A DNA stretch of 64,000 bases from Polyangiaceae bacterium (lineage in GTDB: Bacteria > Myxococcota_A > Polyangia > Polyangiales > Polyangiaceae), in contig JADJRH010000001.1 in NCBI GenBank assembly GCA_016712345.1, forward strand, positions 3,844,001 to 3,908,000, read 5' to 3'. The notes beneath the pieces are model-generated. The model was not told the origin of the DNA. It was given only the letters and a program-made list of their open reading frames with translations, and searched no databases. This document shows positions 16,970-26,118 of the stretch, piece by piece; the first letter of the stretch is position 1, and each line of letters begins with the position of its first letter. The translations under genes were made by a program, and so were the position numbers.

Positions 16970-18478
16970 TCACTCAGCCGGCTTTATGCCATTGTATAAG
17001 TCGGCCATGTCGGGCGGTGGAGCTTTCCCCTGAGATGGTAAGGTTCCCAAGAGAGGCCCAAAATCCACGAGCGCGTCTTGAAAACACTCAAAGTCGTCAA
17101 GCGCCCTGAGCGCGCTCGCCTCTCCCCAATCGGCCTGTTCATCCACAAACCCGTCCACGTCGTTTCGAAACACGTTGGCAACCATGGGCGCCGGTGAAAG
17201 TTCACCCGCCTTCAGTGGTGAAGCGTGAACGCGCGCCAGCAATCTACCCATGGTAGATGCCATTTTTTCAAGGGCATCTTTGGTCCCCAAATCGTCTCGC
17301 AGACGCCGTGTTCGAACCGTTTTTTGACTACCACTCACCCAACGAACCTGAGCCGCAAATCCCGCAAACTCGGTGGTTCCCCAATAAGGTGCGGCGAGGG
17401 CTGTTCCCCACGCGGCGCGCGACGTGAGCACAATGCGCTCCCGGTTGGAGGTAAACTCCAGGTTGGAAGGTAGATCACTTGGCCCCACGGCGTCCGCAAG
17501 CTCTTTCAACTCAAAAATTTCATCGTCGTCGGGACTGTCTGTTGGACCGCTCACGAGGATAAACAACCTGAACCTTGGAAAACTTGCCACTCCACTCCCC
17601 ATGGCGCGTGCCGCGTCGAGGACTTGTAAATGGGAAGAAGGGACAGGCTCTACCAGCGTGGTTGTGTACTCTTCGAGCGCTTTGGGAAGAGAAGTAAATA
17701 CCCAGGCGGGTAGGTCTAACAACTCTTCAGACGGATCATCGGGGTCCACACGGCCTCGCTTCAATCGGCGTTGACCACCTTCAAAAATGGTAAGATCCGT
17801 CAGCTCCGACTTCGTTTCTGCGCCCAGTTGAGCCCGTTGAAACAGATCTTCCAAAATGGGATGGTCAGACTCCTCCACAATTCGCTCCGGCGCGGCACCG
17901 TCCGCCAATTCAACCAACGTCTCGGCGTAGGCGTTCGCAAACGCTTTGGCTACATCCCGCGGCCGCCCATCTTTGTCGTTGCACCCCTCGTTGTCATCGG
18001 CCTTGGCCACATGACACCCCAACGCAACCGCTGTGGCCAGCCGTCTGACATCCCATAGGTAGGTGTGCACCGACGCTGCGTCAAAGTCGTTTACTTCGAG
18101 CCCCAGCGTCCCATCGGAGGCGCGAAGTGTACCCACGTTTTCTAAATGGGGATCACCCACCGAAAGAACCGGAACGCCCTCAAATGCCGACTCCGCCGCC
18201 CCACTCGTGTTGCGTTCCCAATCATACAAGTAGAGCGGAAGAGTACCTCGAAAAAAAGCGTACGGACTGTCGGCCATCAGGCTATATTTGCCCGCCACCA
18301 GATCCGGCCGCTCGTGCGCCAAGGGCAGATCGGCGCTTCGCAACACGGACGCGATTTCAGCCTTGCGCACGTCGTCCCAAACGCGCTCGGTTGACTCGGT
18401 ACAGCCGGCCGTTCCCACGAGCATTGCCGCGGTGGCAGCGCACTTTTTTGTGGTAGAAAAAAGAGCCGTGGTAGCCAC
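16970..18478 (-). CDS. DUF2252-family lipoprotein
   Basis: A 502-residue protein beginning with a signal peptide and lipobox (VGTAGC, Cys about 26). The mature part matches DUF2252: KYSLMADSPYAFFRGT, SVGDPHLENVGT and LEVNDFDAASVHTYLWDVRRLATAVAL. This fold is related to aminoglycoside phosphotransferase/kinase folds; the H and D residues of these motifs are the likely nucleotide or metal ligands. Most DUF2252 proteins I know of are cytoplasmic, so a lipoprotein version is unusual. Function unknown. It is last in a minus-strand run after serS, 115 bases downstream of it. Confidence 0.78.
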   Translation of the reverse strand: MATTALFSTTKKCAATAAMLVGTAGCTESTERVWDDVRKAEIASVLRSADLPLAHERPDLVAGKYSLMADSPYAFFRGTLPLYLYDWERNTSGAAESAFEGVPVLSVGDPHLENVGTLRASDGTLGLEVNDFDAASVHTYLWDVRRLATAVALGCHVAKADDNEGCNDKDGRPRDVAKAFANAYAETLVELADGAAPERIVEESDHPILEDLFQRAQLGAETKSELTDLTIFEGGQRRLKRGRVDPDDPSEELLDLPAWVFTSLPKALEEYTTTLVEPVPSSHLQVLDAARAMGSGVASFPRFRLFILVSGPTDSPDDDEIFELKELADAVGPSDLPSNLEFTSNRERIVLTSRAAWGTALAAPYWGTTEFAGFAAQVRWVSGSQKTVRTRRLRDDLGTKDALEKMASTMGRLLARVHASPLKAGELSPAPMVANVFRNDVDGFVDEQADWGEASALRALDDFECFQDALVDFGPLLGTLPSQGKAPPPDMADLYNGIKPAE

Positions 18479-18593
18479 GGAGAAAGGCTACCTGAGCTGT
18501 GTGGCAATTGTGCAGCGCTCCGATGTCGGTTGAAAAAATCTCGCTCGGACGCGCGCTCGGAACTGCTCGTCGCCAAAAACGCGGCCAACCAGG

Positions 18594-19901
18594 CTATAGC
18601 GCGCGCGTGGCCTTGGGGGGCTTGCCAGGTTCAATCACGCTTGTGCCGAGCCAGGCGCGGAGCGGCTCGGGCACGTTGAGGGAGCCGTCGTCGCGTTGGT
18701 GTTGTTCTAAGATTGCCGGGAGGAGGCGGCTTGTGGCGAGGCCCGAGGCGTTGAGCGTGTGGATAAACGCGGTGCCCTTTTTACCTTCCGGGCGGTAGCG
18801 AATGTTGGCGCGGCGGGCTTGATACTCCTTTGCCCACGAGGCGCTCGACACCTCTTTATAAATTCCAATGCTGGGAATCCACACTTCCACATCGTACGTC
18901 ATGGCCATGGATGCGCTTGTGTCGCCGGCTGCGAGTTGGGATGTTCGATAGTGGAGGCCAAGCTTTTCCATGAGGGTTTCAGCCTTGCGAACCAACTCGG
19001 CAAGGGCTTTTTCACCATCTTCAGGCGTGGTGAATTGAAACATTTCTACTTTGTTGAATTGGTGACCTCGAATGGTGCCGCGCTCTTCAGTGCGGTAGGT
19101 TCCAGCTTCACGCCGGTAACAGGGAGTATAGGCAAAGGCTTTAATGGGTAGAGCCGACTGGTCTAAAATTTCATCCCTGTACACATTGAGAATGGCCGTT
19201 TCAGCCGTGGGGAGCAAAAACCGATGGCGTTGGTCTTCATCGGTTTTAATGTGAAACACATCTTCCCTGAATTTGGGGAATTGGCCGGCCGCAAACCCGC
19301 ACTGATCTAAGAGCATGTGCGGAGGCAAAAGGAATGTGTACCCATCGGCGAAATGTTCGCGGTTGAAAAAGTCGATGAGCGCCCATTCAAGCGCGGCACC
19401 CCAGCCTTTATAAATCCAAAAGCCGCTGCCCGAGAGTTTGGCGCCGCGTTCGTGATCTACCAGTCCGAGGCGACTTGACATTTCTACATGGTCAAGCGGC
19501 TTGGCCGGCAGTTTGGGCTGCTCACCAAACACTTTGACCACCTGATTGTTTTCTTTACCGCCGGCCACCACCCGGTCATCGGGGATGTTGGGTAGTTCTG
19601 CCGCCGCGGCCTGCAACTCACTTTCTGTGGAAGCGAGTTCTGCCTCGGCATTGGCCATGGCATTTTTCAACTCGGTGGACTGGGCCTGAAGCTCGGTTGT
19701 GTCCTGTCCTGAAGCGCGCATTTTGCCAATTTGTTTGGCCACGTCGTTGCGCTGATTTCGGCGTTTTTCTACGTCGCCGATTAACTCGCGGCGGCGCTTG
19801 TCGAGTTCAACAATGCGATCGAGCGAAATTTTGCTTTCGCGCTTTTCAAGCGCTGTGCGCACCAAATTGGGGTCTTTGCGGATGAGGTCGATATCAATCA
19901 T
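18594..19901 (-). CDS. serS: Seryl-tRNA synthetase
   Basis: A 435-residue class II aminoacyl-tRNA synthetase that charges tRNA-Ser (and tRNA-Sec where present). It begins with the family's MIDIDLIRKDPNLVR and the long antiparallel coiled-coil arm that grips the tRNA (about 25-110). Motif 2 is seen as CYRREAGTYRTEERGTIRGHQF, and motif 3 as NASGLATSRLLPAILEQHQ. Length is standard. It sits 29 bases downstream of the DNA methyltransferase gene on the same strand, so it may be read from the mepA-like promoter as well as its own. Confidence 0.96.
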   Translation of the reverse strand: MIDIDLIRKDPNLVRTALEKRESKISLDRIVELDKRRRELIGDVEKRRNQRNDVAKQIGKMRASGQDTTELQAQSTELKNAMANAEAELASTESELQAAAAELPNIPDDRVVAGGKENNQVVKVFGEQPKLPAKPLDHVEMSSRLGLVDHERGAKLSGSGFWIYKGWGAALEWALIDFFNREHFADGYTFLLPPHMLLDQCGFAAGQFPKFREDVFHIKTDEDQRHRFLLPTAETAILNVYRDEILDQSALPIKAFAYTPCYRREAGTYRTEERGTIRGHQFNKVEMFQFTTPEDGEKALAELVRKAETLMEKLGLHYRTSQLAAGDTSASMAMTYDVEVWIPSIGIYKEVSSASWAKEYQARRANIRYRPEGKKGTAFIHTLNASGLATSRLLPAILEQHQRDDGSLNVPEPLRAWLGTSVIEPGKPPKATRAL

Positions 19902-19930
19902 GGCAAAACACGCGAGTGGTAATGGCCGTT

Positions 19931-20866
19931 TCAGTGCGGCGCGCGAGCGTTATCACCGCGGCTCGGCGCGAGCAAGTCAAACGAAAAGCCGGCCGATATA
20001 AGGCGTTTCTGGGCAATTTCGAGCGCCTTTGCACTCTTGTCGGCCCCCACAAAAGAGCGCCCCAAGCGCGCAGCGGCAATCAGGGTAGTTCCACTGCCGC
20101 ACATGAGATCGGCCACCTTACCGTCGGGTAAAGAAAATGCTTTGACAATGCGTTCCATCAACCGTTCAGGTTTTTGGGTTGGGTAACCTGTCCCCTCTTT
20201 TCGAAGAGGGGTGTTGGCCACCATGGCTGAAATATCGGTCCAAACGCTGCCCATTCTGCGGCCGCCGTCGGCGTAATAACGGTAAGCCTTCCCATTGATT
20301 ACCCGTTCTCGATACTTGCGGCCGTTTTCGTCGACGTTTTTAAAGTGCATGGACAAACTTGTATCGGCGTACGGCTCGCGGAGTTCAGGGTCGTCGGCAT
20401 TATAGGTCAGGTTGGGTTTATCCTTTGCAGAGCGTGAGTACACAAGCAACGTTTGATGGGTGACGGCAAACCCACGGGCGCCGCGGCTTCCATTGCCCGG
20501 AGCCCAAATGATCTCCCCGGCAAACGCGCCTTTTCCAAAAACCTTGTCGGCCCCGACTTTGGCCTCGTGGACGGCGCGATGGTCAAGGTGGAGTATAAAA
20601 GCGGCACACTCGGTCATTCTATCGCGAATGCCAGCCAATCTGGGTAGGAGCATTTCAACCAAGTCGCCGCCGCCCAACTTGTCATCGTACGCGGCCGCCC
20701 CACTGCCAACCGTTTGCCTTCCGCGCCGTTCGCCCTCTTTTTCACGCATGGTCATGGTGGTGCCCACGCCGTATGGAGGGTCAATGTACACAAGGTCGAA
20801 ACGAACCGACGTGGGTAGATTTTGGCAGGCGTCCAATGCGTCGCCGGCATACAGATAATTGGTCAT
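19931..20866 (-). CDS. Orphan DNA methyltransferase (N6-adenine or N4-cytosine type)
   Basis: A 311-residue SAM-dependent DNA methylase. Motif IV, DPPYGVG, is at residues 29-35 and the SAM motif DLMCGSGTTLIAAARLGRSF is near residue 255; this order is the beta class to which CcrM and many type II adenine enzymes belong. DPPY favours N6-adenine methylation. No restriction nuclease or specificity gene is nearby, so it looks solitary. Its ATG overlaps the end of the upstream mepA-like gene in an ATGA junction, which suggests coupled translation. Target sequence unknown. Confidence 0.88.
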   Translation of the reverse strand: MTNYLYAGDALDACQNLPTSVRFDLVYIDPPYGVGTTMTMREKEGERRGRQTVGSGAAAYDDKLGGGDLVEMLLPRLAGIRDRMTECAAFILHLDHRAVHEAKVGADKVFGKGAFAGEIIWAPGNGSRGARGFAVTHQTLLVYSRSAKDKPNLTYNADDPELREPYADTSLSMHFKNVDENGRKYRERVINGKAYRYYADGGRRMGSVWTDISAMVANTPLRKEGTGYPTQKPERLMERIVKAFSLPDGKVADLMCGSGTTLIAAARLGRSFVGADKSAKALEIAQKRLISAGFSFDLLAPSRGDNARAPH

Positions 20867-21819
20867 TCGACAGTGCCTTCAGCATCGGGGACAGGTGCCG
20901 AATTTGAGGGCGCTGTCCCTTGGGTAGACGGCGGGGAGGTTGCCGTTCCCGGCGCGGAACTGGAGGTGTTTGCTCCGCCGTCTGCGGCAGTGGAATTGGT
21001 GAGCGCCCCGGGGGGTAAGAGGTCACCGATTATGCTCGCGATTAACTCCCTATCCGATTGGGGAGGCAGTTGAGGCATGGGGCTGAGCCACCGCCAACGC
21101 GGTCCTCCACCGGCGCAGCCCGCAACAAGCTCGTCGGGTGTACACGCGATGCGCAGGTGCAAGTGATCGGCATGAGGGGTGCTGTCACCGGGTTGAAGGA
21201 GCACACTTTCAGCCCGGTGAACAACATCGTCGGTTTCACCCCGGGCGCGGGCATGTTCCACAAGCAGCGCTTCTAACCAGGCAGCCAAAAAAAGCCATTG
21301 AACGCCGGCCGTGGGCGACGTGATCAAGTCTTTTACAAAGAGCCATGTGCGCTCAATATCCAATCGGTAAAACTTACCCTGGTGCACCGCCAACCCGTCG
21401 GGCCCGTAGTCCACAAAACCGGGCGCGCGAACCGGTCTACCGTCGGGTGTCAGGGCGTATAAAATGATGTCGGCGTCGCGCCCATTGCGGTGTGAACGAT
21501 GACCGCTCGCCGCTCCACCGTGTTTATGTGAAAGGTCACCGAAGAGGACAGGTGCACCACCCGGGCGAGTTTTGGAAACGTGCGCCGCCGCATGTTTGAG
21601 CGCTTGAACGAGACGGGGATTGCCCCAGCGAACCTCGTATTTGCGATATAGCTCATACCCGTCACCCTTGTAGGCAAGCGATTCACCCCCAGTCAGCGAA
21701 CCTCTGTGGGGCACTCCAATAGAACCCCTGACTCCCGGTGCGAGCGGCGACGGCGCACCGATACAGCCGGTAGCTCCGGTTGCAAGAGTGATCACAACTG
21801 CCAACCACGTGCGATGCAT
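20863..21819 (-). CDS. MepA-like murein endopeptidase (M74), lipoprotein
   Basis: A penicillin-insensitive murein endopeptidase-type zinc enzyme that would cut peptide cross-links in peptidoglycan. Signature pieces are HRGSLTGGESLAYKG, FGDLSHKHGGAASGHRSHRNG with RDADI (Zn His and Asp), and HADHLHLRIAC near the end. The start at 21819 (MHRTWLAVV) is chosen because it opens a signal peptide ending at a lipobox (TGATGC); an upstream ATG at 21903 adds 28 residues that do not fit a signal peptide. A Ser/Thr/Pro/Ala-rich tail of about 45 residues is extra to the family. It overlaps the methyltransferase start by four bases. Confidence 0.85.
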   Translation of the reverse strand: MHRTWLAVVITLATGATGCIGAPSPLAPGVRGSIGVPHRGSLTGGESLAYKGDGYELYRKYEVRWGNPRLVQALKHAAAHVSKTRPGGAPVLFGDLSHKHGGAASGHRSHRNGRDADIILYALTPDGRPVRAPGFVDYGPDGLAVHQGKFYRLDIERTWLFVKDLITSPTAGVQWLFLAAWLEALLVEHARARGETDDVVHRAESVLLQPGDSTPHADHLHLRIACTPDELVAGCAGGGPRWRWLSPMPQLPPQSDRELIASIIGDLLPPGALTNSTAADGGANTSSSAPGTATSPPSTQGTAPSNSAPVPDAEGTVE

Positions 21820-22016
21820 GGCAGAAGCGGCGATAGGCGAAAGTGGAGCGGAGCGCAATGGAAAGCGTTCTCGGCAAGCCCGGCGTGTGGGGAATGAGTA
21901 CACTGCGATGCGAACGCCGACGGGGGGCGGTTGTTATAAAAATGTCGGCGCACTTCTTTTTCGATCGATCCATAAAAACGGTTGGGGCACCCGTGCGGCA
22001 ATGGTAGAGATGAACA

Positions 22017-23372
22017 ATGTGGTTCAAGCGCGTGTTGGGTGTAACCTGCCTTTTCGTGCTTGCGGCGTGTTCGGCACCCCTTGTGATCGGGGGTGGATCG
22101 GGAGGGAGTTATAAACCTGAGGCACAGCTGCAAGTGGCTGGAGGAGCGCCGCTTGTTGTTGTTTCTCAAAGTCCCATTCAGGCCGCCGGACATGCGTGCG
22201 TTTTGTTAGATGGGAAGGTTGCCTGTTGGGGCGCCAACAACTTTCGACAGTTGGCGCAGAGCGGTGGAAATTCTTGTAAATCACTCGACTGTTTTTTGTC
22301 GCCGTGTTGGGTACAAAATCTACCTCCGGTAAGGTCGGTCGCAGTCGGTGAGTCAACAACGTGCGCCATTACCCCGCAAGGTGAAGTGTGGTGTTGGGGT
22401 GAAGCCAATATGGGGCAGCTCGGGGCCGACCCTCAGGAGCGTTGTGGAAACGACTTAAATGTGTGGCCGTGTTCCCATCTGCCTGTCAAGATTCAGGGTC
22501 TTCCACCCGTGACAACCATGGCTGTATCAAGCCATATTTGTGCTATTTCAGAAACGGGTGAAGTGTGGTGTTGGGGATCCAACGGGTCGGGTGCGCTCGG
22601 CACCAAATCGAGTGAAGCGTGTGTTCCCAACTTGGCCGTCTCGCGGGATGATATGGGGAGGGAAAGGCCCATGGAAGGGCTCGGTTGCAGCCGATCTCCC
22701 CTTCGTCTGGAGGGTCTCGGCGGCGTGGTTCAGGTGGTGAGTGGGCGCTCGCACTCCTGCGCTCTTACAAATCGGGGTGAAGTAACTTGTTGGGGTAGCA
22801 ATCATCGGGGTGAACTTGGAATTGGCTCCAATGCCGAGGAGGCTCCACCAACGCGCGTCAATGGGTTGGCCGACGTCGCGTCTCTTACCGCTGGAATGGT
22901 GCACACCTGCGCCGTTACACGAGGAGGGGATCTGTACTGTTGGGGCGCCAATGATGTGGGTCAATTGGGGTTTGAAGCGCGCGACAAGTGTATGTCTCTG
23001 GGGTTTCCGTGCAGCCGGGTACCTGGAAAAGTGCTGTCAGGTATCACGGATGCGGGCGCGGGTTTTACGCACAGTTGCGCGCGCCACGCAGATGGATCGG
23101 TGTCATGTTGGGGGCTTGATACTGATGGTCAACTCGGCTTTCAGGGGAAAGACAAGTGCAACCGCAACACTCAAGTGTGTTCACTTTTTCCGCAAAAAGT
23201 CCCCACTTTGGCCCAGGTTTCAGCGCTTTCTGTGGGGTATGGTTTTTCGTGCGTTGTTCAAGATCGACAGGTGCAATGCTGGGGGCGCAACGTGCTCGGT
23301 GCGTTGGGCGACGGTTCAACCCGCAGCCGGTCAGAACCGCGACCGGTAGACAATCCTACCGTTTGTCATTGA
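22017..23372 (+). CDS. RCC1-repeat beta-propeller lipoprotein
   Basis: A 451-residue secreted lipoprotein (lipobox VLAAC, Cys 18). It contains seven or so RCC1-type repeats, recognisable by H-x-CA-L/I...G-x-V-x-CWG-x-N...GQLG: CWGANNFRQLA, CWGEANMGQLG, CWGSNGSGALG, CWGSNHRGELG, CWGANDVGQLG, CWGLDTDGQLG and CWGRNVLGALG. Such repeats form a seven-bladed propeller, and myxobacteria encode many secreted versions. The extra Cys pairs in several loops may be disulfides. Partner unknown. It is a single gene, divergent from the mepA-like gene and convergent with the TPR/PEGA gene 12 bases away. Confidence 0.9.
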   Translation: MWFKRVLGVTCLFVLAACSAPLVIGGGSGGSYKPEAQLQVAGGAPLVVVSQSPIQAAGHACVLLDGKVACWGANNFRQLAQSGGNSCKSLDCFLSPCWVQNLPPVRSVAVGESTTCAITPQGEVWCWGEANMGQLGADPQERCGNDLNVWPCSHLPVKIQGLPPVTTMAVSSHICAISETGEVWCWGSNGSGALGTKSSEACVPNLAVSRDDMGRERPMEGLGCSRSPLRLEGLGGVVQVVSGRSHSCALTNRGEVTCWGSNHRGELGIGSNAEEAPPTRVNGLADVASLTAGMVHTCAVTRGGDLYCWGANDVGQLGFEARDKCMSLGFPCSRVPGKVLSGITDAGAGFTHSCARHADGSVSCWGLDTDGQLGFQGKDKCNRNTQVCSLFPQKVPTLAQVSALSVGYGFSCVVQDRQVQCWGRNVLGALGDGSTRSRSEPRPVDNPTVCH

Positions 23373-23384
23373 TAAAATGTGAAG

Positions 23385-24300
23385 TCAATAACGGGCTGTA
23401 ACGCCGGCGCCGAACGGGCTCATTTGAAATGAAACTTGGGTAGTAGATCTGGAGGAAATCCCCTTTTCGGCGAACAAAAAGATGGGGATTGTGGCTACGC
23501 CCACGGCAGCGGCGGCGACAAACAAACCGTTGGCCATGTTGGCTCGCTCGTGGATATGGGCGAAATCTTCCTGTGTACACAACCCTGCGGGTGGTGTGTT
23601 ACACTTTTTGACCTGAGCGCTGAACTCCGGTGAAACGGGGGCCACAACAACGATACCGCCGATGGCGAGCCCGGCGGCAACGCCGGCTGTAATCAATGAA
23701 AAGCGGTGTTGCGATATGAACTGCCCGAGACTGAACGGTTGGGGTGGTTGGACGGTGGCTGTGGGCTGTTGGGTAGGTTGGGGAGCGGCGGTTGTGAGAG
23801 CGGGCGCGACGTTTGGCTGTCCAAGAGCAATATCAACCTGAGTGGTCTCTGTATTGGAAGCTGAAACCGTGGAGGTTTTTGGGGAATATCCCTGGGCTGT
23901 GACCACAATTGTATGGTTACCTGAGTCGACGAAGATCGGGGAGGTAAGTTGGTTGGGAAGGTATAATTCGCCGTCGACTGTGATTTGGGCGTTTGGGGGG
24001 AAGTTGACAGGGAAGGCAAACGAGAGTTTGGGCGACTTCGCCTGAACCTCGGCAAGGCGTTTTTGGCCGACAGTAGGCAGGTCCGCCGGGGTGGCAACTG
24101 GCAATGCCGACGATCCACCGCTTCCAATAGCGAGCCGCGCCCAACGTGTTTAACGTTCCTCGTAACATACGGCAATGTTGAAAAGTGCACCCGCCGCTGG
24201 GTCGAGCTCGTGACTCTGCTTGAAAAACTCTCATTGGCGGCTCCCAAGTCGTTTTGCCCATCAAAGTGGCGGCACCTTCCTGAAAAAAGGCGTCGGCCCT
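23385..24300 (-). pseudogene. TPR + PEGA + membrane protein gene broken by five one-base frame slips
   Basis: An uninterrupted frame covers 23385-24104. It encodes a PEGA-like domain (LSFAFPVNFPPNAQITVDG), a Pro/Gln-rich linker and two transmembrane helices. Upstream of 24104 homology continues but jumps frame five times: ADAFFQEGAATLM, then QNDLGAANES, then KQSHELDPAAGALFNIAVCY, then LNTLGAARYW, then AVDRR, then ALPVATPADLPTVGQ. Each jump is repaired by adding one base to a short homopolymer (GGG, TTTTT, TT, AA, GG). The restored protein has the usual myxobacterial layout: TPR-like helices, PEGA, membrane helices. It is either a decaying gene or a locally mis-called assembly. The gene's true start lies further upstream, near or above 24,480. 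The kinase gene precedes it on the same strand. Confidence 0.75.
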
Positions 24301-24773
24301 AGCCTGTTGGCGGTTGTGGAATGGCGCGGCGCCGCCGTGGGTGACTGGGTTGGGCTGGGACTACCCTGAGCGCCTAGCTCGGGGCGGCAAGATTGTTGCG
24401 CACAATGTTCGGCGGCCAACACAGCAATACCGGGCGGACGGTTGGCCCGCGCAGGAACCAGAGTTGAAGGATGGAGGCAAGGGCGCATCGGTCATCTTCC
24501 TTTTGCTTTGGCTTTTCAAAGTGGGGCCCGTGTTTTCGAAGGGGCACGGGGTTGGATTTGACGGTGGAGCGGCAGCGATTTTGGGTGTACTCGTCGGCTT
24601 GGCTGGGGATTGCAGAGGAAGGGGAGGTGGTTGAACCGGTTTGGGACGGTGGGGTGGCCGGTGCAGAAGCGACGGGCGCCGTAGGTGCGTCGGTGGGTAG
24701 AACGCTTGGCGCCACGGACACGACCTAGGTGTTGGGACAGGTGGGTGGCGAGTTGCACTGGGCGCTGGCTGGT
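24301..24773 (-). other. Frame-disrupted stretch between kinase and TPR/PEGA gene
   Basis: No single reading frame spans this segment, but all three minus-strand frames give alternating protein-like pieces. These include Pro/Ser/Thr-rich sequence (VAPSVLPTDAPTAPVASA, then KPTSTPKIAAAPPSNP) and a charged end (FEKPKQKEDD), expected for a kinase C-terminus, followed by a possible ATG near 24,496 for the next gene. The pattern continues the slips seen at 24105-24300. It probably holds the real end of the kinase and the signal-peptide region of the TPR/PEGA protein. Confidence 0.5.
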
Positions 24774-26054
24774 TCAGGTTGTACAACCGAGGGCGCGAGC
24801 GGCATGGATGTTGGGGGCGGGGGGCGCGCGCAGGCCAAGCCACAATGCCAGCGCAAGTGTACCCATGGAGACCGTTGCGATAGCGATCACCAGCGGCGCG
24901 CCTGCGCGCGCCCCCCGCCCACCCGTGCGAGAAGGCACCGGTGGGTAGGGTGGATTTGGGGGGCCCATGGGTAGATCGGCGATGGCGGCACGCGGGTTGG
25001 ACTCCTCAGCAATTTGGGTAGATCCGGCGGCCGGCGTTGACACGGGCGCGGAGGTTGTGCCGCTTTGCTCAGCCACGCCGACCGAATTCGCCATGGATGG
25101 GTAGGCCGGTGAAATGTTGGGAGGCGTGAGCGGTTGGGTGCCCACGGTGGCGGTGGGTAGATTGGGAGCGGCACCGAGGGGCAGCGTGGAACCCGATTCA
25201 CGGGTTGTGTCGCCCAATTGGAGTATGGCCGCCTGAAAGTCGCGGGCGGAGGAATACCTGTCAACTTGATCGAAGGCGAGCGCTTTATCGATCACCGCAC
25301 AGATGGCCGAGGGAATATGCGGCGCCACGGAGTGCAATGGCTCGACGGGGCGGGTTGCTGCGGCGATCAGCGTTTCATTCAGGTTGCCTTTTCCGTGGAC
25401 GAGGCGGCCTGTGAGCAGTGTAAATACGGTGGCCCCAATGGCGTACACATCTGTCCGTGCGTCTACCCGTGACCAATGACCTCGCGCCTGTTCGGGGGCC
25501 ATGAATGCGGGGCTACCCATGGTCATGCCTGTTTGGGTGGCCGTGGCTTCATCGCCCGGCTCCCGAAACCGTGCAATGCCAAAGTCTAAGATTTTGACCT
25601 GACCCGACTTTGTATAGAAGAGGTTTTCAGGTTTGAGGTCGCGGTGGACAATGCCCTTTTCGTGGGCCGCCGAAAGAGCGTCGAGCGTTTGAGTGGCGAT
25701 CTGAAACGTTGTGGGTATGTCGAGCCGGCCGCCGGAGCGCTTTCGAAAGGTGTCCACCGTTTCACCTTCCAAGAGGTCCATCACCAAAAAAGCGCACCCG
25801 TCTTCTGTGATGTCATCGTCGGAAACACCGACAACGCCGGGGTGTTCAACCGCGTTGGCTGCGTACGCTTCTTTGAGAAAGCGGCGGCGCACTTCCGCGG
25901 AGGCGCTGAGAGTGGGGTGGAGAACTTTAATGGCCACACGTTTTCCCGCGCGGTGCGTGGCGGCGAAAACAGCGGCAAAACCGCCGGTACCGAGTAACCG
26001 GTCAATTCGCCATTTGCCGCGAAGCGTGGTGCCGATGCGCGCCGACGGGTCCAC
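24774..26054 (-). CDS. Membrane Ser/Thr protein kinase
   Basis: A Hanks-type kinase of 426 residues. It starts at GTG (26052-26054) with a perfect GGAGG seven bases upstream; a longer open frame to 26318 would overlap the neighbouring gene and is not needed. Motifs are GTGGFAAV, VAIKVLH, HRDLKPEN, DFGIAR and MAPEQ with DARTDVYAIG. A Ser/Thr/Pro-rich linker leads to one transmembrane helix near the end (LVIAIATVSMGTLALALWLGL). The final residues after the helix are probably not the native C-terminus, because a C-run follows and another frame continues in Pro-rich sequence. It is 64 bases downstream of the SUMF1-like gene. Confidence 0.88.
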   Translation of the reverse strand: MDPSARIGTTLRGKWRIDRLLGTGGFAAVFAATHRAGKRVAIKVLHPTLSASAEVRRRFLKEAYAANAVEHPGVVGVSDDDITEDGCAFLVMDLLEGETVDTFRKRSGGRLDIPTTFQIATQTLDALSAAHEKGIVHRDLKPENLFYTKSGQVKILDFGIARFREPGDEATATQTGMTMGSPAFMAPEQARGHWSRVDARTDVYAIGATVFTLLTGRLVHGKGNLNETLIAAATRPVEPLHSVAPHIPSAICAVIDKALAFDQVDRYSSARDFQAAILQLGDTTRESGSTLPLGAAPNLPTATVGTQPLTPPNISPAYPSMANSVGVAEQSGTTSAPVSTPAAGSTQIAEESNPRAAIADLPMGPPNPPYPPVPSRTGGRGARAGAPLVIAIATVSMGTLALALWLGLRAPPAPNIHAARALGCTT

Positions 26055-26118
26055 CCGATGACCTCCACGGGGGAGGTTATCAGAAAAAAACGGACCGCAA
26101 GAGGTTTGTATACGAGGG

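Noticed and set aside
24105..24300. Programmed frameshifting in the TPR/PEGA gene
   Set aside because: Five slips in under 200 bases, each at a different short run and without slippery heptamer plus pseudoknot, fit errors or decay better.
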